Below are positions 1-6,280 of a stretch of 6,864 bases of DNA, one piece after another. A model generated the notes under the pieces. That model was not told where the DNA came from. It did no database searches and saw only the letters and a list, made by a program, of their open reading frames with translations. The position numbers were made by a program, and so were the translations under genes. Source of the DNA: Acidobacteriaceae bacterium (lineage in GTDB: Bacteria; Acidobacteriota; Terriglobia; Terriglobales; Acidobacteriaceae). Location of the stretch: the NCBI GenBank assembly GCA_003165095.1, contig PLSH01000246.1, positions 1 through 6,864 on the forward strand, given 5' to 3'. Position 1 is the stretch's first letter; each line of letters begins with the position of its first letter.

Positions 1-29
1 GCAACCACCCGCCAAGCGCCTTCAAGTTT
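1..29 (+). other. End of the 23S-5S internal spacer
   Basis: These bases lie directly upstream of the 5S rRNA and are not part of its terminal helix. By position they should be the end of the spacer between the 23S and 5S rRNA genes of an rRNA operon whose 16S and 23S genes lie outside the window. No tRNA or ORF is seen in them. The assignment is inferred from gene order alone. Confidence 0.5.
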
Positions 30-144
<115 letters not shown>

Positions 145-157
145 AATAATTCTAAAC

Positions 158-192
158 AAAAAAGGCCATGCCACTACGGCTTGGCTTTTTTT
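158..192. terminator. Bidirectional intrinsic terminator between 5S rRNA and pckA
   Basis: A 15-position stem (158-172 with 178-192) encloses a five-base loop ACTAC. It starts with six A-T pairs, followed by a G-U pair, GCC/GGC pairs, one T-T mismatch and a GCC/GGC top. On the + strand it ends in seven T (186-192), the classic form downstream of an rRNA operon. On the minus strand it ends in six T, and it lies 18 bases past the pckA stop codon. It therefore fits as the shared terminator of two convergent units. Confidence 0.88.
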
Positions 193-210
193 GCGCTTGG
201 TGGTTGCGCG

Positions 211-1794
211 TTAAATTGTTCGAGCTCCAGCGGCGCGGACGGCTTCCGGCGCGTCAAACTTCTCAAAATTAGCCTCGAATCTCGCCGCCAATTCCGCGGC
301 CTGGCGGTCGTATGCGTCCTTGTCCGCCCACGCATTGCGCGGATTCAAGACCTCCGCCGGCACGCCGGGGCAGCTAACCGGAATACTGAGCCCGAAGGCC
401 GGTTCAGTCATAAACTCCACAGTGTCGAGATCGCCATTAAGCGCTGCGTGAACCAGCGCCCGCGAGTGCTGGATGCTGATCCGCTTGCCCACGCCGAATC
501 TGCCGCCCGACCAGCCAGTGTTCACCAGCCAACAGCCCGCGCCATGCTGCTTCAGCCGTTTGCCCAGCATCTCCGCATACACCCGCGGAGCCAGCGGCAA
601 AAACGGAGCCCCGAAACACGCTGAAAACTCCGGCACAGGTTCTGAGCCGAGACCAGCCTCGGTGCCGGCAAGCTTCGCGGTGTAGCCGGACAAAAAATGA
701 TACATCGCCTGGTCAGGTGTCAGCCGCGCTATCGGCGGCAAGACTCCGAAGGCGTCCGCAGCAAGAAACATCACGTTGCGCGGATGCCCGCCCACCCCAG
801 GAACAATCGCATTCTCGATGAAACTCACAGGATAAGCGACGCGGGTGTTTTCAGTGATTTTTCCGTCGGCATAGTCCGGCTCGCTGGTGGCCGGATCGAG
901 CGCCACATTTTCAAGTACCGCGCCGAAGCGGATCGCATGGTAGATCTGCGGCTCTTTTTCTTTGCTCAGGTCGATGCACTTTGCATAGCACCCACCTTCA
1001 AAATTAAAGATGCCGGCCTGGCTCCAGCCGTGTTCGTCGTCGCCGATCAGCCGCCGTGCCGGGTCGGCGGAGAGCGTTGTCTTGCCGGTGCCTGAAAGTC
1101 CGAAAAACAGCGCCGTCACGCCATCCGCGCCCACGTTCGCCGAGCAGTGCATGGGCAGCACGTCGCGCTGCGGAATCAGAAAATTCATCACCCCGAATAT
1201 CGACTTCTTCATCTCCCCCGCATACTTTGTGCCCCCAATCAATATGATCCGGCGCGTGAAATCGGCAAGGATGAAAGCTCCCGAACGCGTTCCATCGCGC
1301 GCCGACACCGCTTCGAATTCGGGTGCCACGATGATCGTGAATTCGGGCCTGTGGCCGACCATCTCGCCAAGCTCGGGGCGCACAAACAGCTGTCTCACAA
1401 ACAAGGCATGCCAGGCATATTCGCTAATCACGCGAATCGGCAGCCGGTAAGCCGGATCTGCCCCGCAGTAGAGATCCTGAACAAAGCGATCGCGCTCGCT
1501 CATGTGGTCGGTCACCCTCTCCAACAGCGCCTCAAATCTCTCCGGAGGGATGGCCTGGTTCACGCGTCCCCAATTCACCCTGAAATGCGTGATCGCGTCA
1601 TCCACAATGAATTTGTCTTTGGGGCTTCGGCCCGTGCGAGCGCCCGTCCAGGCTGCCAGGGCGCCGTTTGAAGCCAGGCGGCCTTCTCCGCGCAGCAATG
1701 CGGTTTCAACTAGCTGCGCTACCGGCAGGTTGCAATGCGCGTGCGTTCCAACCGACAAATCGCGCAATGCCTCCACAAGAGAAAAAGAAGCCAC
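211..1794 (-). CDS. pckA: Phosphoenolpyruvate carboxykinase (ATP)
   Basis: Cytoplasmic enzyme converting oxaloacetate and ATP to phosphoenolpyruvate, CO2 and ADP, the entry reaction of gluconeogenesis. The 527 residues compare with 540 in E. coli, so the protein is full length. Visible family motifs are: TGARTGRSPKDKF (50-62), whose R56 corresponds to the substrate-binding arginine; GEMKK (193-197), with the metal-ligand lysine K197; MHCSAN (215-220), with metal ligand H216; the kinase P-loop GLSGTGKTT (232-240); LIGDDEHGW (249-257), with metal-binding D253; ENTR (315-318); and NTGWSGG...GVGKR near 425-438. It is the ATP type, not the unrelated-length GTP type. Start is GTG at 1794, chosen because AAGGAG lies eight bases upstream. 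The gene stands alone, convergent with the 5S gene. No catalytic residue is missing. Confidence 0.97.
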   Translation of the reverse strand: MASFSLVEALRDLSVGTHAHCNLPVAQLVETALLRGEGRLASNGALAAWTGARTGRSPKDKFIVDDAITHFRVNWGRVNQAIPPERFEALLERVTDHMSERDRFVQDLYCGADPAYRLPIRVISEYAWHALFVRQLFVRPELGEMVGHRPEFTIIVAPEFEAVSARDGTRSGAFILADFTRRIILIGGTKYAGEMKKSIFGVMNFLIPQRDVLPMHCSANVGADGVTALFFGLSGTGKTTLSADPARRLIGDDEHGWSQAGIFNFEGGCYAKCIDLSKEKEPQIYHAIRFGAVLENVALDPATSEPDYADGKITENTRVAYPVSFIENAIVPGVGGHPRNVMFLAADAFGVLPPIARLTPDQAMYHFLSGYTAKLAGTEAGLGSEPVPEFSACFGAPFLPLAPRVYAEMLGKRLKQHGAGCWLVNTGWSGGRFGVGKRISIQHSRALVHAALNGDLDTVEFMTEPAFGLSIPVSCPGVPAEVLNPRNAWADKDAYDRQAAELAARFEANFEKFDAPEAVRAAGARTI

Positions 1795-1802
1795 GGCGAA
1801 GT

Positions 1803-1808
1803 CTCCTT
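1803..1808 (-). promoter_or_regulatory. Ribosome binding site of pckA
   Basis: On the minus strand this reads AAGGAG, a near-perfect Shine-Dalgarno sequence, with eight bases before the GTG at 1794. It decides the start of pckA in favour of this non-ATG codon. The next 55 bases upstream (about 1809-1860) are notably A+T rich for this genome and are a likely promoter location, but I could not assign -35 and -10 hexamers with confidence. Confidence 0.8.
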
Positions 1809-2040
1809 ACGCAATAAACTTGAAAATTGCTAAATTAAGACATTCTTCCACTACACATCCACCGTCAGCCGGTGCCCGCCATCACAGTGACGTGGTTGTC
1901 CTTGCTTGTAGGTGGCAAGAAATACGCGCCCGTCGAATCGAGAGGCCTGGAAGAGAATTATGGTTGGCGTGTAGCGTTGAAAGATGCTGCGAAGAAAAAC
2001 AATGCAAAAGCGGCTTCGAGGTGAGCGAAGAACTCTATCC
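1809..2040. other. Intergenic spacer upstream of pckA
   Basis: This is non-coding as far as I can support. Both flanking genes are on the minus strand, so it should hold the pckA promoter and the 3' end of the 2041-2418 transcript. No convincing T-tailed terminator hairpin is seen after the upstream gene. A 50-codon + strand reading frame (GTG at 1872, TGA at 2022-2024) has a protein-like C-terminal half but no ribosome binding site. It is discussed under findings and not called as a gene. Confidence 0.5.
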
Positions 2041-2418
2041 TCAGGCAAGCACCGGCAGAGTGGGCATCGCGCCCTGATCTTTTGCCTCAGCCACCGCGGC
2101 GTCAAGGTGTTCCAGCACCTCGGCCACCGTCATCGTGTAGACTTCGCGTTGCGCGTCGTACCCTTCCTCGATGATTTGTTTCAGGTAGCGGCCGGCAATC
2201 TGCGCGGCTAGCTGGTCGGTAATTACTTTCCCGGTACGCTTCTTCTGCTCTACCCATGCCGTGCAAGGCAGGGCAATCCACATCGGCCGCCCGTTCACAT
2301 CGAAGCGCACATCCACGGCGTCCGCGTGGCGCGTCGCAATGGCCACCATGGTGCCCTTCCAGCGGCAGTGCAAATCCTCTTTGCTCCAGCGCTCGGCAGT
2401 GTGAAAATCTTCGTACAT
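2041..2418 (-). CDS. Uncharacterised small protein, 125 aa
   Basis: I do not recognise a characterised family. The 125-residue product is soluble, with no signal peptide and no membrane segment. The N-terminal half (about 20-55) looks like beta strands, with KGTMVAIATRH and VDVRFDVNGRPMWIALP. The C-terminal half (65-113) is helical, with ITDQLAAQIAGRYLKQIIEEGYD and a second helix EVLEHLDAAVAEA. Start is ATG at 2418; an in-frame TAG four codons upstream excludes a longer form. The ribosome binding site is weak (GATAGG). The even codon use and amphipathic helices make it look like a true gene. It may share a transcript with pckA downstream, but the 246-base gap argues against tight coupling. 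It is divergent from the TPR gene. Confidence 0.75.
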   Translation of the reverse strand: MYEDFHTAERWSKEDLHCRWKGTMVAIATRHADAVDVRFDVNGRPMWIALPCTAWVEQKKRTGKVITDQLAAQIAGRYLKQIIEEGYDAQREVYTMTVAEVLEHLDAAVAEAKDQGAMPTLPVLA

Positions 2419-2654
2419 GCACTTAGCCTATCGTTCCCGCCCTCCAAGGGCAAGCCGCGCCCCAAAAACGGGTCATGTTGAGATCAGGCCGTGCAAATAT
2501 CGCTTCACAATCTCCATCTGCGCTCCAGGCCCGGTGGACGCTGCTCTTGGCGCGCTGATAGACTAATAAGGTTGCAGTTGCAGCGCCTGCATCTGTCTGG
2601 GTCAGCATTTCGGACCCGCCTGCAAGTCTAATTACGAAGGACAAGAAGAGCCCC
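2419..2654. promoter_or_regulatory. Divergent intergenic region
   Basis: The 236 bases lie between the starts of the unknown gene (minus strand) and the TPR gene (+ strand), so promoters for both should lie here. On the + strand a weak candidate pair is TGGACG at about 2535-2540 and TAGACT near 2559-2564, with a spacer of about 18; this is only a partial match to consensus. A 73-codon minus-strand frame covers most of the region (2423-2644) but starts with TTG, has an odd composition and no recognisable motif, so it is not called. Confidence 0.4.
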
Positions 2655-3362
2655 GTGGATACTCAAACCCGTCACGCCCTCAAAAAAGACAAATTCGCCC
2701 AGGCTGCTGTCAGCAGCGCCAGTTGGGTCAGCGGCCATCGCTCCGGCGTTCTGCGCTGGGTTATCTCTGCCGCTGTGGTTCTCGTTCTGGTTGTTGCGGC
2801 CCTGGTTTACTGGAACCTGCGCTCTTCGGCTGCAGACGTCGCGCTGGGCGCGGCCATGGATGTTTATGATTCGCCATTGACTGAACCGGGTACACCGCAG
2901 GAAACCGGTTTCTATCCCAATGCCGTTGCCCGCGCCAAGGAAGCCAATCGCCAGTTTGTCGCTGTGGCGCAGCAGTACGGATGGCTCTCCGAAGGAGCCA
3001 AAGCTCACTATTTTGCCGGCGTGACCTATGAGGAGCTCGGCCAGAACGGCCCGGCTGAGACGGACTTGAATGCCGCGGCCGGCTCCTGGGACCGCAATCT
3101 CTCCAACCTGGCCAAGCTCTCCCTTGCCGGCCTCTATCACCAGACGGGCCGCAACAGTCAGGCCATCGATCTCTACAATGCCATCGCCGCCAAGCCGTCT
3201 GAAACCGTCTCTGCCGGCGCTGCTCAGCTGGATCTGGCTGACCTCTATGTCGCGCTCGGAAAGCAGGACCAGGCCCGCGCAATCTGGGCCAGGTTGAAGG
3301 ACTCTGACAAGCAAGGCGCCGCCGGCTCCATCGCCGCACAAAAGCTCACCGCCAAGCAGTAG
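2655..3362 (+). CDS. Membrane-anchored tetratricopeptide repeat protein, YfgM-like
   Basis: The 235-residue protein has a short charged cytoplasmic N-terminus (1-33), one strongly hydrophobic span at about 34-53 (WVISAAVVLVLVVAALVYW), and a large C-terminal part predicted to be periplasmic. That part carries about three TPR-like helix pairs: near 114-147 (AKAHYFAGVTYEELGQ...), 152-180 (AKLSLAGLYHQTGRNSQAID) and 187-218 (AQLDLADLYVALGKQDQA). This layout, with a C-terminal TPR_21-like domain, matches YfgM, an ancillary partner of the SecYEG translocon and the PpiD chaperone. The role here is inferred from architecture only. Start is GTG at 2655. GAAGGA ends 13 bases before it and GAAGAG four bases before it, so the exact start is less certain than the gene. 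No clear terminator follows. Confidence 0.85.
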   Translation: MDTQTRHALKKDKFAQAAVSSASWVSGHRSGVLRWVISAAVVLVLVVAALVYWNLRSSAADVALGAAMDVYDSPLTEPGTPQETGFYPNAVARAKEANRQFVAVAQQYGWLSEGAKAHYFAGVTYEELGQNGPAETDLNAAAGSWDRNLSNLAKLSLAGLYHQTGRNSQAIDLYNAIAAKPSETVSAGAAQLDLADLYVALGKQDQARAIWARLKDSDKQGAAGSIAAQKLTAKQ

Positions 3363-3481
3363 GCAACCCGCCGGCTCGCGTATCTTCCGATTCACGCCCC
3401 CGGCTGGTCCGCCCAGGTCGAGACAGGCGACCCACTTGGACCGCCTTTGAGCATTTTTCCCGTCGCCTGCGTCTGGTGTCT

Positions 3482-4075
3482 ATGAGCACCAGCCAGGCAA
3501 TTTACGCAGGTTGGATGGAGATTCCAAACAGCGCCGTGGCCGACCAAGCCCGTATTGAGGCGGAAGAAGCGGCACTTGCGGCACTGGTCAGCCAGTACGC
3601 AGGCGCCCTGTACCGCGTTGCCTTTTCCGTTCTCCGCAATCCGGCTGACGCTGAAGATTCCGTGCAGGAGGCTTTCCTGCGCGTCCTGCGCCACCGCGAC
3701 ACCCTGCACGAAGTGCGAGACCACAGGGTCTGGCTCATCCGCATTGTTTGGAATATCGTTCTCGACCGCAAGCGCCGAGCCAAAACTCGCCCCGAAACCG
3801 ACGATGTCGTAGAACTGGCCCGCATCCTGCCCTCGAAGGGCCTGTCTGCCGAGCAGTTGGCCTCCGCCGCCCAGCATCACGCACATGTCCTGGCCTGTGT
3901 TGACCAGCTTCCCACCAAGGAGCGCCAGGTGCTCCAGCTTTCAGCCTTCGAGGAATTATCCAGCGTCGAGATCGCTGCGGTTCTCGGCATCACTGAGTCA
4001 AGCGTTCGCTCCCGCCTCTTTCGCGCGCGAAACCTGATGGCAGGCTTGCTCAATCACGCCAGGAGTTTGCGATGA
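3482..4075 (+). CDS. RNA polymerase sigma factor, sigma-70 family (ECF type)
   Basis: This is a small alternative sigma factor that would direct RNA polymerase to a limited set of promoters. The 197 residues contain only the two domains of ECF sigmas. Region 2 (about 34-100) includes the core-binding motif NPADAEDSVQEAFLRV (53-68) and the basic region 2.4 helix RVWLIRIVWNIVLDRKRR (82-99). Region 4 (about 137-188) includes LPTKERQVLQL (143-153) and the helix-turn-helix at 163-182 (EIAAVLGITESSVRSRLFRA). No region 1, 3 or C-terminal extension is seen. Alternative starts are GTG at 3476 and ATG at 3515; none has a strong ribosome binding site, and the region 2 domain starts after all of them. 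It overlaps the next gene by four bases (ATGA), so the two are probably co-translated. The 119 bases before it hold no gene and no recognisable ECF promoter. Confidence 0.93.
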   Translation: MSTSQAIYAGWMEIPNSAVADQARIEAEEAALAALVSQYAGALYRVAFSVLRNPADAEDSVQEAFLRVLRHRDTLHEVRDHRVWLIRIVWNIVLDRKRRAKTRPETDDVVELARILPSKGLSAEQLASAAQHHAHVLACVDQLPTKERQVLQLSAFEELSSVEIAAVLGITESSVRSRLFRARNLMAGLLNHARSLR

Positions 4076-4593
4076 AATCCAACTCTCAATATCCTTTTGC
4101 CAATAGCCCCAACCCTCAAGCCGTTGACGAAACGCTGCGGCTGATCGCCAATCTTCCCACTCCCGATGGACTTGAAGATCGTGTCCATGCGGCTCTTCAT
4201 TCCGCGCCGCGCCGCGGCCGGCTGCTCGCGTGGCCCCAGTCGCTACGCCCGTCCTACGCTTGGATGCGCACAGCAGCTGCCGCCGCCATCGTTTTTATCG
4301 TTGCCGGAGGCGGATGGGGCGTCTATTCCCGCGTCCAGAAAGGGCTGCCGGCAAAAACTGTCGCCATGCCCGCCCGTTCTTCCGCTCCCGGAGGGTTTTC
4401 CGGCGCCAGCGCCATACGGACTCCGCAGACTCTCAACGCCCCGGCCCTGATTCAACCTGCAAAGACGCATCCCTTGCCGCGTAAAGCATTGAAAAAGGCC
4501 GCCTCGCGAACTGGGCCGGCAGCGCTCTCGAATGGGCAGCCTGCGGCTGCCGCCAAATCCGCTCCCCAAGCCACTGCTCCAGTTTCAAAATAA
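4072..4593 (+). CDS. Putative anti-sigma factor or regulator, single-span membrane protein
   Basis: The 173-residue protein has an N-terminal cytoplasmic part of about 65 residues, with the helical stretch AVDETLRLIANLPTPDGLEDRVHAAL (broken over 17-42). It has one membrane span at about 66-86 (MRTAAAAAIVFIVAGGGWGV), then a low-complexity Ala/Pro/Lys/Ser-rich tail (about 90-173) that would be periplasmic. Its start codon overlaps the sigma factor stop (ATGA), which is the usual arrangement of sigma/anti-sigma pairs. That position and topology are the basis for the call. It contains no cysteine and no HxxxCxxC zinc motif, so it is not a zinc-binding anti-sigma domain of the common type. The function is inferred; it could also be a structural membrane protein that merely shares the operon. 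Confidence 0.75.
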   Translation: MKSNSQYPFANSPNPQAVDETLRLIANLPTPDGLEDRVHAALHSAPRRGRLLAWPQSLRPSYAWMRTAAAAAIVFIVAGGGWGVYSRVQKGLPAKTVAMPARSSAPGGFSGASAIRTPQTLNAPALIQPAKTHPLPRKALKKAASRTGPAALSNGQPAAAAKSAPQATAPVSK

Positions 4594-4619
4594 TCCCGCA
4601 TATCCCTTGGGCCGCAGGC

Positions 4620-4964
4620 CTACGCGTCCTTCGTAATCGCCCGGATCAGCATTCCCAGCAGCGCCAACACCACCGCGCCCCAGAACGCCGCCCCGAATCC
4701 GCGCACATGAAAGCCGCGCACGATGCTCGACGCCAGCAGGATCATCAGCCCATTGATCACCAGCAGAAAAACTCCCAGCGTGAGAATGCTGAGGGGAAAT
4801 GTGATGATCTTCAGAATCAGGCCCACCGTCGCATTCAGCAGCCCGATCACCAGGGAAGCAATCATCGCCGGCCACAATCCATCCACGTGAAAGCCCGGCA
4901 CCAGCCTTGAAACAATCAGCAGCGCAATCGCGCTCAGCAGCCATTGAACCAGCAGTCCCAACAT
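4620..4964 (-). CDS. Phage holin family / YvlD-like four-helix membrane protein
   Basis: The 114-residue integral membrane protein resembles the YvlD / 'Mycobacterial 4 TMS phage holin, superfamily IV' family, a widespread inner membrane family of unknown function in non-phage genomes. Four hydrophobic segments lie at about 3-20, 30-51, 58-81 and 89-110. The family-like core LNATVGLILKIITFPLSILT (43-62) is followed by LGVFLLVINGLMI. The two halves share GFHVDG (24-29) and GFHVRG (85-90), suggesting an internal duplication. Start is ATG at 4964, chosen over a longer upstream frame (to 5135) because AAGGAG lies eight bases before it and the added residues would be non-hydrophobic and overlap the divergent gene. 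The holin name does not imply a phage here; no phage genes are nearby. Confidence 0.87.
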   Translation of the reverse strand: MLGLLVQWLLSAIALLIVSRLVPGFHVDGLWPAMIASLVIGLLNATVGLILKIITFPLSILTLGVFLLVINGLMILLASSIVRGFHVRGFGAAFWGAVVLALLGMLIRAITKDA

Positions 4965-4972
4965 TTGTTTTT

Positions 4973-4978
4973 CTCCTT
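4973..4978 (-). promoter_or_regulatory. Ribosome binding site of the YvlD-like gene
   Basis: This reads AAGGAG on the minus strand, eight bases before the ATG at 4964. It is the deciding evidence for the 114-residue form over the 171-residue open frame. Confidence 0.8.
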
Positions 4979-5027
4979 CAAGCGTCCCCGGCTTCGGCTC
5001 CCGCATCGCCGCGCCAATTTCCTCTAC

Positions 5028-5035
5028 GGTATAAC
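5028..5035. promoter_or_regulatory. Candidate shared -10 element for two divergent genes
   Basis: GGTATAAC gives TATAAC on the + strand (5030-5035) and TATACC on the minus strand (5028-5033), each close to the TATAAT consensus. It lies in the 85-base gap between the YvlD-like gene and the exported protein gene. If used rightward, transcription would start near 5042, leaving only about eight leader bases before ATG 5050. Used leftward, the leader would be near 57 bases. No matching -35 hexamer is seen at the usual distance, so this is tentative. Confidence 0.3.
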
Positions 5036-5049
5036 ATTGAACCTGTTTT

Positions 5050-5910
5050 ATGGGACTTCGAATCCTCTCCCTCTCGGCCGGTCTCCTCGCCGCCCTGCTT
5101 CTGGCTCTGCCGGCGCACGCCCTGCAAGCCGCCAATCGACCCTTGCCCGATATTCGTCAGCTCATGCACGAGGTCGAGGAGCACCAGAAGCAGCTCGAAA
5201 AGGTGCGCGAAAACTATACCTATAGTGCGATGCAGACCGTTCAGGACATGAACTCCAGCGGCCGGGTCACAAAAACTGAATCCGAAGAATATGATGCCTT
5301 CTTTGTCAACGGGCACGTCATTTATCGCAAGGTGAAAAAAGACGGCCAGCCACTCAGCGCCCACGACGATGAGAAGGAGACGGGGCGCGTCACGAAACTC
5401 GTCGAAAAGGCCCAGAAGACGCCACCCGATCAGCCGCTGGAGGGCCAGGCCATCAGCATCAGCCGCCTGCTCGACATCATGGACGTGCACAACCCCCGCC
5501 GCCAGGCCTATCGCGGTCGGCCCACCATCCTCTTCAATTTCGTCGGCCGCAAAGATGCCAAAACTGAAGGCCTCGCCGAGGACGCCTCAAAAAAGCTCCA
5601 GGGAACCATCTGGATCGATGAGGCCGACTGCCAGGTGGCTCATCTTGAAGTCAGTTTCAGCGACAACTTCCGCGTCGCCGGCGGCCTTTTCGCCACCATC
5701 CAGAAAGGCTCCGGCTTCCGCTTTGACCAGGTCCCGGTTGAAGGCGGACTCTGGCTTCCAACCGGCGGTGAAGCCTCCCTGCAGGCCCGCATCCTGATGC
5801 TCAAAAACCTCCGCCAGCACATCACCGAGCGGGATTATGACTTCAAGCAATTCCGCGTCGAAACCCAGCAATCGAAAGACGCCAAGGCCGTCCCCGAGAA
5901 ATCTCACTAG
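5050..5910 (+). CDS. Exported protein of unknown function, possible LolA-like fold
   Basis: The 286-residue protein has a typical Sec signal peptide: R4, a hydrophobic core at about 6-20, and an AHA/LQ cleavage site after residue 24. There is no lipobox cysteine, so it should be soluble in the periplasm or secreted. Residues 33-60 form a charged, Gln/Glu-rich helix, followed by alternating beta-like strands. The C-terminal part (184-270), with GTIWIDEADCQVAHLEVSF and GLWLPTGGE..., resembles the strand repeats of LolA / outer-membrane lipoprotein-sorting proteins, where W-I-D and W-L-P motifs recur. I could not assign a named family. The tail (271-286) is polar. The ribosome binding site is poor, and the start is supported mainly by the signal peptide. 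It is divergent from the YvlD-like gene and probably monocistronic. Confidence 0.85.
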   Translation: MGLRILSLSAGLLAALLLALPAHALQAANRPLPDIRQLMHEVEEHQKQLEKVRENYTYSAMQTVQDMNSSGRVTKTESEEYDAFFVNGHVIYRKVKKDGQPLSAHDDEKETGRVTKLVEKAQKTPPDQPLEGQAISISRLLDIMDVHNPRRQAYRGRPTILFNFVGRKDAKTEGLAEDASKKLQGTIWIDEADCQVAHLEVSFSDNFRVAGGLFATIQKGSGFRFDQVPVEGGLWLPTGGEASLQARILMLKNLRQHITERDYDFKQFRVETQQSKDAKAVPEKSH

Positions 5911-6280
5911 AAGCCAGCGGCGTAATCCCCGTTCTGCCGGCGAAATAGGAATAACGTGCAGCAGGGCCGTACATGCTGCCCATTCCAGGGGCGCGCCGGC
6001 GCCATTTCATGGATAGGCAGCGGCGCAATTGACTTGGAATTCTCTCGGTGATGTGGACGAGGCAACGACAGCAACGAATCGCTTGGCCGTTCTTCAGCAA
6101 ACGCCGGCTTTTCGGGGCAAACGTTCTCATGGTTTCGCAATCTGCCTCAGGAGCGATACAATCCGTGGAGCCTGCGCCCCAACAGAGAGATCCGGGTTTA
6201 GCCCTGCGCACGTCTTCCCGGTTCACCTAATCGATGCGCGGAGTCCAGGGGGCTGGTCCCGCGCCCAGGAGCACGACAAC
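5911..6280. other. Non-coding stretch of 370 bases
   Basis: No gene is supported here. Short frames on both strands (60 to 127 codons) lack ribosome binding sites and have Arg/Pro/Ser-rich, low-quality compositions. Two small hairpins occur after the exported-protein stop: GCAGCA (5958-5963) with TGCTGC (5974-5979), and GGCGC (5990-5994) with GCGCC (5999-6003). Neither is followed by a T-run. A possible -10 TACAAT at 6157-6162 may serve the acyl-CoA ligase gene, but its -35 is poor. The right end carries the ribosome binding site of that gene. Confidence 0.55.
6267..6271 (+). promoter_or_regulatory. Ribosome binding site of the acyl-CoA synthetase gene
   Basis: AGGAG stands nine bases before ATG 6281 and supports that codon as the start. 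Confidence 0.7.

Noticed and set aside
2423..2644. 73-codon minus-strand frame just upstream of the unknown 125-residue gene
   Set aside because: TTG start, no ribosome binding site, no motif and unusual Trp/Cys content; it fills a divergent promoter region.
2628..3395. 255-codon minus-strand frame opposite the TPR gene
   Set aside because: It is antisense to a gene with a clear membrane span and TPR repeats; the frame is open because of the high G+C third positions of the real gene.
3363..3481. ECF-type autoregulatory promoter upstream of the sigma gene
   Set aside because: GGCAACC at 3362-3368 and CGTATC at 3379-3384 loosely resemble ECF elements, but the spacer is about 10 bases, well below the usual 16-17.
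4594..4619. Terminator between the convergent anti-sigma and YvlD-like genes
   Set aside because: Only a four-base GGCC/GGCC stem with a three-base loop and no T-run is present.
4620..4964. Holin-like gene as evidence of a prophage
   Set aside because: The family is common in bacterial chromosomes, and no phage structural, lysis, integrase or attachment-site sequence is seen nearby.
4965..5135. 57-residue N-terminal extension of the YvlD-like protein
   Set aside because: Arg/Ala-rich, not membrane-like, overlaps the divergent exported-protein gene, and the internal ATG 4964 has a near-perfect ribosome binding site.
5843..6226. 127-codon minus-strand frame in the 3' end of the exported-protein gene and the gap after it
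   Set aside because: It overlaps the real gene end, lacks a ribosome binding site and has the Arg/Pro/Ser-rich character of non-coding frames.
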